Shown: positions 1 to 5,992, numbered from the stretch's first letter. The stretch: DNA of 7,694 nucleotides from an uncultured Mycoplasmatota bacterium (GCA_946613765.1 CAMOFW010000033.1:1-7694), one strand, 5' to 3'. Notes: generated from the letters alone by a model not told the origin. A program made the numbers and translations.

Positions 1-1
1 C

Positions 2-31
2 TTGATTAAAACAAATGTATTATGTTATACT
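2..31 (+). promoter_or_regulatory. Probable sigma-A promoter for the three-gene hypothetical operon
   Basis: A -35 element TTGATT (2-7) is followed after 18 nt by a -10 element TATACT (26-31). A TG one base upstream of the -10 (23-24) makes it an extended -10. Transcription would begin near 38, leaving a leader of about 18 nt that carries the AGGAAAGTGG ribosome binding site (41-50). The -35 lies at the very edge of the window, so regulatory sites upstream cannot be seen. The placement also argues that translation starts at the ATG at 56 and not at the in-frame TTG at 2, which lies inside the promoter. Confidence 0.6.
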
Positions 32-55
32 TTATATAGTAGGAAAGTGGTTAAT

Positions 56-1162
56 ATGAAAAGGAATAATGAGAGTATAGTTAATATTCTAAGTGCAATA
101 GAAAATAGAGCTAAGGGGTGTGAAACCAGTAAAAAGACTGAACTTGAAAAAATAGAAAACCTTCAAACTCTATTTAGCAAAGATATAAATACATTAACTA
201 TAGAAGACTTGTCTGAACAACCACTTACTAAACTTTATAGAATTGTTAAAGCCATTGATGTTCCTAGTGACTACTTTAAAACTATTGATTTAGAATCAGA
301 AACTGGTAGAGTTAAACTATTCAATAGTATTCAAGATTTCTTAAATGTTATTAATGAACGTTTAAATAACTTTGATGCTACTATTGCTAAATGTTCTCAA
401 TATGCTGATTTATTAACTAAAAAGAAATTAGATAAAACTTTTACTGATACTAATAGTTTCTTTAATTTTATTAGTACACTTGGAGTATCTGGTATAGATA
501 AAGTAGTAGCTTTTAGAATGCTTAATGAAATGAATCTTGAAACTTCTAAATTAGATCCTGAAATAACTCAAAGTACTGTATATATGTATAGTTATGTTGA
601 AGATTATCCAGACGTTAAAGATGCAATATTGGATTACATTAAAGATAATAAATTAAAAATTAAATTAGATTTTGTTAGTTTATATGCTAAAGAAATTGCT
701 AAAACATGTAATCATTCAGAAGCATTAGTAAATAATGTTCTTCTTGGAATGTTACTTGGACAAGAATATAAAAAATATGAAGAAACTGAATCTAAGAAAC
801 ATTTAAAGAACTTAAAGAATATGTTTGGTAATCAAATTGAACAAAAAGAAGTAATTATAGCAGAAGCTAATAGAATTATTTCTGGTGAAATAAATAAACT
901 TAGAAAAGTTGAATATCAATCAATTAATGATATTGTTGTTACAAATGCAGAAGATATTGATCAATTTGAATTTGATAAGAATAGAAAGAAAACTATGCTT
1001 GCTTACATGTTAAAAGAACAAGTAGAGAAGTATCGTTATAATACTATTTCAGCTAAAGATGAAGAATATAAATCTATAATCATGGGTATCATTGGTGAAT
1101 ATAATTATACTGATTCATTAGAATTTGTACCTAAAGCTGAAGAAGATGTTAAATCAAGATAA
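56..1162 (+). CDS. Hypothetical helical cytosolic protein, 368 aa (first gene of operon)
   Basis: I do not recognise this protein. The ATG at 56 is chosen as start because AGGAAAGTGG lies 5 nt upstream and a good promoter ends at 31; the frame is open upstream to a TTG at 2, which would add 18 residues encoded by promoter DNA. The product has no signal peptide and no membrane segment. It is rich in Lys, Glu, Asp, Asn and Ile and appears almost wholly alpha-helical. Residues 24-120 and 240-345 alternate charge and hydrophobicity as in long amphipathic helices or coiled coil. A somewhat more hydrophobic stretch lies at 205-236. No catalytic motif, P-loop or metal-binding cluster is visible; the three Cys (22, 113, 218) are scattered. 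It is followed after 27 nt, with no terminator, by the next unknown gene, so the two are probably co-transcribed. A structural or scaffolding role is possible but is only a guess. Confidence 0.85.
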   Translation: MKRNNESIVNILSAIENRAKGCETSKKTELEKIENLQTLFSKDINTLTIEDLSEQPLTKLYRIVKAIDVPSDYFKTIDLESETGRVKLFNSIQDFLNVINERLNNFDATIAKCSQYADLLTKKKLDKTFTDTNSFFNFISTLGVSGIDKVVAFRMLNEMNLETSKLDPEITQSTVYMYSYVEDYPDVKDAILDYIKDNKLKIKLDFVSLYAKEIAKTCNHSEALVNNVLLGMLLGQEYKKYEETESKKHLKNLKNMFGNQIEQKEVIIAEANRIISGEINKLRKVEYQSINDIVVTNAEDIDQFEFDKNRKKTMLAYMLKEQVEKYRYNTISAKDEEYKSIIMGIIGEYNYTDSLEFVPKAEEDVKSR

Positions 1163-1189
1163 AAAATAAAAGAATAAAAAGGTGATAAT

Positions 1190-2566
1190 ATGGATGAAGG
1201 GAAAGAGATTCTATATAAATTTATAGAATTTAAGAATAATAATATCTCTAGTGTAGATCAAGATGAAATTATTATTGATGGTATAAATTTAGTAGATATA
1301 GCAGATATGCTAGAAAAAAATATAGATAATCTTTGTGATGTACCTGATTCCATAATTGATAAGGTAATCACTGATGCAAAGATAGATGATATTAATTTTA
1401 AAAAGAATATAGTTCAATTAAGAGATCTTTTAGTTGGTAAAAGAAACTATAATTTATTTGTTAAGATTAATAAAGAATATGAAAAGGCATTTGATACTTT
1501 TAAAGAAAATCTATTAAAGATTATTAATAAGAAAGTTCCAGGTGCTAAAAATTATATAGAAATTGATAAGAACTTAACTCAATTAAAAAACGGATTAGAT
1601 AATCACAAATTAATTAAAAATTTCGATTTTATTGAATCTATTGCCCATGAATATGATGAATCTAATTATGAAAATAATATGATTAAGATTTATAAATATA
1701 TTAATGAACATAATTTAAAGATTCTTAATCCACCTGATATTGAATTTGAAGATTTTAATATTGAAATAGAAGAATCAGAAGAATTCAGTGAAAAGATTGA
1801 AGAAATACTTAATAAATTTGAATTAGATTATAGAACATTACCTAATTTCTTAATTAAAGATCTTAGAGAAATGGATTCTACCTTAATATATAGTACATTT
1901 GAAACTATTAAACAAAATAAAGCAGAAGATGGTGGAGTATTACACTTAATACCTAAAGAAAATGCAGTATTAAGAGTAGTATTGTTATTATATTCATCTC
2001 CAAGTGCTATTAAATATGTAGTTGAATCATTAACTACTGAAGAAGATGGATTAGATATTGATTCTTTAAAAATATTATTAAATTATAATATGAGTGTATT
2101 TATTGATAGAGTTAATGATTATTTTAAACCTAGAAATGATGATTACTTACAAATCATGGATGCTTTAAAAGAATTTAAAATAAATTATAAGTTATTAATA
2201 AAGAGAAATCCTTTATTCATGTCTCAAAACTATGAAATGTTTAAATATACAATTCAATATTGTCATGAATTTGGATGTGAACCTAAAGAATTAATTAATA
2301 GATGTCATAAAACATTAACTATTAATCCTACAATTATAATTAATAATATAAGTGTATTATTAAGTCATAAAGTTAATATGTTTAATTATTTTAAAAGTGG
2401 AAAAGATGATTTTAATTTAATTAAAGTTGAAAATCTTGAAAATATTTTAAAACAATTAATTGATAAAAAAACAGTTAAGAAGTATTCATTTACTAATTAT
2501 GATACTATTAATAACATTATTCTTAATAGTGTATTTAAGAAAGCTAGAAGGAATGGTGAAAAATGA
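1190..2566 (+). CDS. Hypothetical helical-repeat protein, 458 aa, with mTERF-like helix pairs near the C-terminus
   Basis: The start is set by AAAGGTGATAAT directly before the ATG. No signal peptide or membrane span is seen, so the protein is probably cytosolic. The N-terminal half (about 1-210) is highly charged and helical, with an acidic Glu/Asp/Ile-rich linker at 183-206. The C-terminal half (about 215-450) reads as successive helical hairpins. The clearest stretch is 331-400: K-x-N-P at 338-341, then a helix ending in EFG (360-362), a second helix, T-I-N-P at 377-380, and a third. This Pro-marked periodicity of roughly 30-40 residues recalls mTERF repeats, which in known proteins bind nucleic acid. 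The resemblance is by eye only. The gene ends TGA, directly followed in frame by TAG, and its stop overlaps the next start (ATGA), implying translational coupling. No enzyme motif is visible. Confidence 0.87.
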   Translation: MDEGKEILYKFIEFKNNNISSVDQDEIIIDGINLVDIADMLEKNIDNLCDVPDSIIDKVITDAKIDDINFKKNIVQLRDLLVGKRNYNLFVKINKEYEKAFDTFKENLLKIINKKVPGAKNYIEIDKNLTQLKNGLDNHKLIKNFDFIESIAHEYDESNYENNMIKIYKYINEHNLKILNPPDIEFEDFNIEIEESEEFSEKIEEILNKFELDYRTLPNFLIKDLREMDSTLIYSTFETIKQNKAEDGGVLHLIPKENAVLRVVLLLYSSPSAIKYVVESLTTEEDGLDIDSLKILLNYNMSVFIDRVNDYFKPRNDDYLQIMDALKEFKINYKLLIKRNPLFMSQNYEMFKYTIQYCHEFGCEPKELINRCHKTLTINPTIIINNISVLLSHKVNMFNYFKSGKDDFNLIKVENLENILKQLIDKKTVKKYSFTNYDTINNIILNSVFKKARRNGEK

Positions 2567-2859
2567 TAGATTATATAAAAGATTATGGTATTAGTAATTT
2601 TGACTTTGAATATTTAATGAATAATTTAACTCAAGAAGAAATACAAAGATTAATGTTAGCTGAAGCTAATGTTAGAGAAAATCTTCTTTATTATAATAAG
2701 TTAGGTTTAAAAGACAATCTTTATAAACTAATCCTTCATAGAATGGATTTAGTTATAATGCCATTAGATCAATTAAAATACTTATTAAGTAAAATTGATA
2801 AAGAGTTATTTGTTCAACTTGTTAATACTAATATTAAAAATTTAATATTGTTATTTTAA
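2563..2859 (+). CDS. Small hypothetical helical protein, 98 aa, coupled to the preceding gene
   Basis: The start ATG overlaps the preceding stop by 4 nt (ATGA at 2563-2566). An AGAAGGA sequence 10 nt upstream and a GGTGA 3 nt upstream could both serve as ribosome binding site. The product is soluble-looking and all helical. Residues 37-79 run helix, then K-L-G-L at 46-49, then a second helix (53-60), and a third around L67-K77. This order resembles one mTERF-like unit and echoes the C-terminal half of the upstream protein, so the two may be related or may form one complex. It ends abruptly after a hydrophobic I-L-L-F. It is not recognisable as a truncated known domain. Coupling and shared repeat style make it more likely a real small subunit than a shadow reading frame, but homologues would be needed to prove it. 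Confidence 0.8.
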   Translation: MIDYIKDYGISNFDFEYLMNNLTQEEIQRLMLAEANVRENLLYYNKLGLKDNLYKLILHRMDLVIMPLDQLKYLLSKIDKELFVQLVNTNIKNLILLF

Positions 2860-2860
2860 T

Positions 2861-2885
2861 AGAGTAGTTTTTATGCTACTCTTTT
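2861..2885 (+). terminator. Small hairpin between the hypothetical operon and the carboxypeptidase gene (weak terminator or attenuator)
   Basis: AGAGTAG (2861-2867) and CTACTCT (2876-2882) form a perfect 7-bp stem with an 8-nt loop, starting one base after the upstream stop codon. Only four T residues (2882-2885) follow before AGTATGG, so it is weaker than the other terminators in the window. It ends 5 nt before the GGTGA ribosome binding site of the next gene, leaving no room for a separate promoter downstream. It may therefore be a partial terminator that lowers read-through into the carboxypeptidase gene, or a leader hairpin. Confidence 0.5.
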
Positions 2886-2899
2886 AGTATGGTGAAGAT

Positions 2900-4141
2900 A
2901 TGAAAAAATTAATATATTTATTACTAATTTTATTTATTCCTTTTATATCTGTTAATGCTTTAGAATATCCTGAAACATATGCTTCTAAGGTATTGGTTTA
3001 TAATCTAACAGATGATGAAAATTTATATGAAAAAGATGTAGATGTTACTACTAGTGTTGCATCGTTAACAAAAATAATGACAGTTTATACTGCTGTAGAT
3101 CATGCTGAAGATTTAGATAAGAAAATTACATTAACAAGTGATATGTTGAGAGGTATTCCTAGCGATTTATATGTAGTAGGTATAAAAGCAGGTGAAACAT
3201 ATACAATTAGAGAATTATGTTATGCTGCTATGATTGCTTCTGGGGCAGATGCTACTTATGCAATTGCTTATTCAGTTGCAGGTTCTTTATCAGCTTTTGT
3301 TGATATGATGAATGAAGAGGCAGCTAAAATAGGTATGACTAATACTCATTATGTTAATGTACATGGATTAGATGCTTATAATCATTATTCAACTGCTAAT
3401 GATACTTTTAAATTAATTAAGTATGCTTTGGATAATAAAGATTTTCAAGATATATATTATAAACAAAAATATGAATTAAATGAAAATTTAACTGTTAAGA
3501 GATGGTATAATCATAAACTTTCAGAAAATGGTATTAATACCAAAAATTTACTTGGTGGTAAAACTGGTTTAACAGATGCTGCTGGAGTATGTTTTGCTGG
3601 TGTTTATAAAAGTGATGATCATAATTTTTTAATTATTGTTCTTAATGCACCAAATGTTCTTAACGAATCTTATCATATAGATGATTTAATAAAATTAATG
3701 AAGTTTATTGATGATAATTATAATTATTATCCTATATTTAAAAAAGGAGATTATATAGGTAGTATAGATACATTCCTTGCTACTGAAGATTTATATCATG
3801 TAACAGTACCTAAAGATGTTAAATTATTTTTACCTAGTGATTATGATAAGAATAAAGCTTATTATGATACTGATTTTATTTCATCTATTATGTATGATTC
3901 GCATAAGGGTAAATATATAGGAAGTGTTAAATATTACTATGATGGAGAGTTAATAGATAAAACTAGTCTTTATTTAGATAAGAATATAGATGTAGATATA
4001 GCTAAATATATTGAGTATTATACTGATGATATTGTTTTATGTCTTTGTTTAATAGCATTAATAGTTATTTTATTTATGATTAGATATTTTAGACCTAAAA
4101 TGATTGCTAAGAAAGCAAGAAAGAAAAAAGAGAGCATGTAG
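2900..4141 (+). CDS. Serine-type D-Ala-D-Ala carboxypeptidase (peptidase family S11, DacA/PBP5-like), membrane-anchored
   Basis: This low-molecular-weight penicillin-binding protein removes the terminal D-Ala from peptidoglycan pentapeptides outside the membrane, limiting cross-linking. The start follows GGTGAAGAT. Residues 1-20 form a signal peptide (K2 K3, hydrophobic core, likely cleavage after VNA). The three active-site motifs are in order: S55-L-T-K58 (nucleophile and general base), S114-G-A-D117 in the SxN position, and K221-T-G223. In the second motif the usual Asn is Ala116; from memory, SGAD together with GGKTG marks a Bacillota subfamily of S11, so activity is still expected. A beta-rich C-terminal domain spans about 280-370. 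A membrane helix at about 377-395 is followed by a Lys/Arg-rich cytosolic tail, a true anchor in place of the usual amphipathic helix. At 413 aa its length is normal. Which dac paralogue it is cannot be decided. The last codons lie inside its own terminator. Confidence 0.95.
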   Translation: MKKLIYLLLILFIPFISVNALEYPETYASKVLVYNLTDDENLYEKDVDVTTSVASLTKIMTVYTAVDHAEDLDKKITLTSDMLRGIPSDLYVVGIKAGETYTIRELCYAAMIASGADATYAIAYSVAGSLSAFVDMMNEEAAKIGMTNTHYVNVHGLDAYNHYSTANDTFKLIKYALDNKDFQDIYYKQKYELNENLTVKRWYNHKLSENGINTKNLLGGKTGLTDAAGVCFAGVYKSDDHNFLIIVLNAPNVLNESYHIDDLIKLMKFIDDNYNYYPIFKKGDYIGSIDTFLATEDLYHVTVPKDVKLFLPSDYDKNKAYYDTDFISSIMYDSHKGKYIGSVKYYYDGELIDKTSLYLDKNIDVDIAKYIEYYTDDIVLCLCLIALIVILFMIRYFRPKMIAKKARKKKESM

Positions 4142-4152
4142 CTTTCTTTTTT
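4124..4152 (+). terminator. Rho-independent terminator overlapping the end of the carboxypeptidase gene
   Basis: A 12-bp stem pairs 4124-4135 (six A, then GAGAGC) with 4141-4152 (GCTTTC, then six T) with one G-U wobble, around the 5-nt loop ATGTA. The TAG stop (4139-4141) sits in the loop and at the base of the 3' arm, so the A-rich arm also encodes the Lys-rich end of the protein. The T run supplies the release signal. The A and T tracts are symmetrical, so it could also stop transcription from the other strand, although no gene is seen there. Confidence 0.85.
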
Positions 4153-4179
4153 ATTGTTATTTTTCTCAATATTTGTTAG

Positions 4180-4185
4180 TATATT
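4180..4185 (+). promoter_or_regulatory. Candidate -10 element for the tRNA gene
   Basis: TATATT lies 11 nt before the first base of the tRNA, in the 43-nt stretch between the carboxypeptidase terminator and the tRNA. No good -35 is found at standard spacing; TTGTTA at 4154-4159 is 20 nt upstream, which is long. A promoter is expected here because the tRNA sits between two terminators, but the exact site is uncertain. Confidence 0.35.
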
Positions 4186-4195
4186 TATATCAACT

Positions 4196-4272
4196 GGTCT
4201 GTTGGTGAAGTGGTTTAACACATAACCCTCTCAAGGTTACATACATGGGTCCGAATCCCATACAGATCACCA
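4196..4272 (+). tRNA. tRNA-Glu (anticodon CTC)
   Basis: A full cloverleaf can be folded. The acceptor stem pairs GGTCTGT (4196-4202) with ACAGATC (4262-4268), with one G-U at the second pair. The D stem is GTG/CAC (4205-4207, 4219-4221) with GG at 4212-4213 in the loop. The anticodon stem is TAACC/GGTTA (4223-4227, 4235-4239) around loop CTCTCAA, giving anticodon CTC at 4230-4232 after U33. The variable loop is 5 nt. The T stem is ATGGG/CCCAT around loop TCCGAAT (4250-4256). The discriminator is A4269 and CCA is encoded (4270-4272). It would read GAG codons, which are a minority beside GAA in the genes here. Position 55 of the T loop is C where nearly all elongator tRNAs have U (pseudouridine). 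It stands alone, with its own terminator. Confidence 0.96.
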
Positions 4273-4281
4273 TTAGTAAAT

Positions 4282-4309
4282 AAAAGAAACTTATTGAGTT
4301 TCTTTTTTT
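4282..4309 (+). terminator. Rho-independent terminator of the tRNA-Glu gene
   Basis: A perfect 10-bp stem pairs AAAAGAAACT (4282-4291) with AGTTTCTTTT (4297-4306) around the loop TATTG, and the T run extends to 4309. It begins 10 nt after the encoded CCA end and closes the single-tRNA transcript. Confidence 0.87.
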
Positions 4310-4310
4310 A

Positions 4311-4340
4311 TTTATAATTGTATTTAAATAGTTTATAATT
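4311..4340 (+). promoter_or_regulatory. Probable promoter of the tagO-HAD unit
   Basis: A perfect -10 TATAAT (4334-4339) has a modest -35 TTTATA (4311-4316) 17 nt upstream. The start of transcription would be near 4346, leaving a short leader with the AGAGGTGAT ribosome binding site. A new promoter is needed because a strong terminator ends at 4309. The nine-base word TTTATAATT occurs twice, at 4311-4319 and 4332-4340, exactly 21 bp apart and overlapping the -35 and -10; this could be an operator or just AT-rich chance. Confidence 0.5.
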
Positions 4341-4358
4341 ACTATAAGAGGTGATAAT

Positions 4359-5420
4359 ATGAATCCTTTAAATTTATTTATTAATGGTCATAACGTATTA
4401 TTTATTGTATTTATAGCATTTTTATTAAGTGCTTGTTTTACACCATTTGCTATTAGAGTAGCTAAGCATGTTGGTGCTTTAGATGTACCTGATGGTAATA
4501 GAAAGGTTCATGATAAACCTATGCCTAGAATGGGTGGTCTAGCTATATTCTTATCATTCTTGATAGCTTATATGTTATTTGTTCCTAAGACTACTCAAAT
4601 GTTATCAGTACTTATTGGTAGTTTCTTAATTATATTATTAGGTTTTATAGATGATGTTAAACCATTAAGTGCTAAAGCTCAATTTATTGGACAAGTATGT
4701 GCAGCAAGTGTAATTGTTTTTTATGGAAATATTACTTTTAGTGATATGCAAATATTTGGACATTATTTTGAATTTGGTATATTTGCTTATCCTTTAACTA
4801 TTTTATTTATAGTTGCAATTATTAATGCTATTAATTTATCTGATGGTTTAGATGGACTTGCATGTGGTACTTCATCTATATATTTCTTAACTATTGCTAT
4901 TATTGGTTTTATTATGCAAAAGTTAGGTGGATTAGATGTTATTCTTTGTTTAATAATGTTTGGCGCATGTTTAGGATTTTTAATATTTAATTTTTCACCA
5001 GCTATGGTATTCATGGGTGATATTGGTAGTAATTTCTTAGGTTATATTATTGCTGTTATAGCATTGTTGGGATTTAAAACTGCTACTATTACTTCGTTGA
5101 TTATTCCATTATTAGTATTATTTGTACCTATTATTGATACATTACTTGCTATGGGTAGAAGAACACTTAAGGGTAAGAGTATTGGTTCTGGTGATGCTGA
5201 ACATTTACATCATCAATTACTTAGAACTACTCATTCAACTAAAATAACTGTATTATTCATGTATGCAATTAATATATTATTTGCTTTAGTTTCTATTTTC
5301 TATGCATTAGGAGATAAGAAAGTAAGTATTGTTATATATGGAGTATTATTACTATTCTTCCTTATATTAATCTTTAAGACTAATATATTATTTGATCATT
5401 CAGGAAAGGATAGAAAATAA
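4359..5420 (+). CDS. tagO: Undecaprenyl-phosphate GlcNAc-1-phosphate transferase (TagO/WecA, MraY family)
   Basis: The enzyme moves a sugar-1-phosphate, usually GlcNAc-1-P from UDP-GlcNAc, onto undecaprenyl phosphate on the inner face of the membrane. This is the first step of wall teichoic acid or other surface-polymer synthesis. The start is set by AGAGGTGATAAT before the ATG. Family marks appear in order: K49-V-H-D-K with P-R-M-G-G (57-60), the metal-binding D98-D99 after GFI, N156-A-I-N-L with D162-G-L-D165-G, F-M-G-D221-I-G-S, and the H282-L-H-H285 cytosolic signature. The HLHH motif and the TagO-type spacing separate it from MraY proper. About ten or eleven hydrophobic segments cover the chain, and 353 aa is normal. 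It overlaps the HAD gene by one base, with which it is surely co-transcribed. The exact sugar donor is inferred from family, and no other teichoic-acid gene is in view. Confidence 0.93.
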   Translation: MNPLNLFINGHNVLFIVFIAFLLSACFTPFAIRVAKHVGALDVPDGNRKVHDKPMPRMGGLAIFLSFLIAYMLFVPKTTQMLSVLIGSFLIILLGFIDDVKPLSAKAQFIGQVCAASVIVFYGNITFSDMQIFGHYFEFGIFAYPLTILFIVAIINAINLSDGLDGLACGTSSIYFLTIAIIGFIMQKLGGLDVILCLIMFGACLGFLIFNFSPAMVFMGDIGSNFLGYIIAVIALLGFKTATITSLIIPLLVLFVPIIDTLLAMGRRTLKGKSIGSGDAEHLHHQLLRTTHSTKITVLFMYAINILFALVSIFYALGDKKVSIVIYGVLLLFFLILIFKTNILFDHSGKDRK

Positions 5421-5992
5421 TGTTAAAAATTAATTTATATGATTTTGATGAAACAATTTATGATGGTGATTCAACTGTAGATTTTATGTTTTATATTATT
5501 AGAAAACATCCAAGTAGTTTAAGAAAGTTACCTAAGATTATATGGTCAGCTTTAAAATATGTATTACATATGATTGATAAAACCACAATGAAAGAAGGAT
5601 TCTATTCTTTATTTACAACTATAGATGATATAGATAAGTTACTTAAAGAATTCTGGAAAACTCATGAACATAAAATTAAAAAGTTTTATTTAGAAAAAGA
5701 TCATAGTAATGATATTATTATTTCTGCTTCACCTGAGTTTTTACTTAAGCCTATGACTGATAAATTAAAAGTTAAAGATATGATGGCTTCAAAAGTAAAT
5801 AAAAAGACAGGTAAATATGAAGGTATTAACTGTCATGATGTAGAAAAGGTAAGAAGATTAAATGAAAAGTATTCTAATTACAAAGTAATGGAATCATTTT
5901 CAGATAGTATTAAAAGTGATAGACCTATACTTGAACTTGCAGAAAATGCATATCAGGTAAAAGGTGATAAGTTAATTAAAGTAGAATTTTAA
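5420..5992 (+). CDS. HAD-superfamily phosphatase, subclass IB (SerB/PgpC-like), 190 aa
   Basis: The protein is predicted to hydrolyse a phosphomonoester through an aspartyl-phosphate intermediate. All four HAD motifs are present: motif I D8-F-D10-E-T (D8 nucleophile, D10 acid/base), motif II S102 in I-I-S-A-S, motif III K143 in V-E-K-V-R-R, and motif IV S-D162-S with D167. A helical cap fits residues 16-90, as in the IB group that includes phosphoserine phosphatase and the lipid phosphatase PgpC. There is no signal peptide, though 35-52 is fairly hydrophobic and basic and could touch the membrane. The ATG at 5420 shares its A with the upstream stop (TAATG), with AGGAAAGGAT as ribosome binding site. 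Pairing with a TagO-like enzyme suggests a lipid-phosphate or sugar-phosphate substrate, but this is inference; phosphoserine cannot be excluded. A strong terminator follows. Confidence 0.9.
   Translation: MLKINLYDFDETIYDGDSTVDFMFYIIRKHPSSLRKLPKIIWSALKYVLHMIDKTTMKEGFYSLFTTIDDIDKLLKEFWKTHEHKIKKFYLEKDHSNDIIISASPEFLLKPMTDKLKVKDMMASKVNKKTGKYEGINCHDVEKVRRLNEKYSNYKVMESFSDSIKSDRPILELAENAYQVKGDKLIKVEF

Noticed and set aside
2..55. In-frame TTG start adding 18 residues to the first gene
   Set aside because: This DNA forms the -35 and extended -10 of a good promoter, and a strong ribosome binding site sits before the ATG at 56.
2555..2566. Programmed -1 frameshift joining the 458-aa and 98-aa genes
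   Set aside because: The A run is only five bases and does not form a proper slippery heptamer in the zero frame; the ATGA overlap with its own ribosome binding site explains translation of the second gene.
2830..2849. Perfect 9-bp inverted repeat AATATTAAA / TTTAATATT with 2-nt spacer
   Set aside because: It consists only of A and T, lies inside a coding region, has a loop too short for a stable RNA hairpin, and such palindromes are expected by chance at this composition.
4018..4221. 67-residue reading frame on the minus strand
   Set aside because: It runs through the carboxypeptidase tail, a terminator and into the tRNA, with no ribosome binding site evidence; it is a shadow of the + strand features.
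4787..5014. 75-residue reading frame on the minus strand
   Set aside because: It lies wholly inside the well-supported TagO-like gene and has no recognisable motif.
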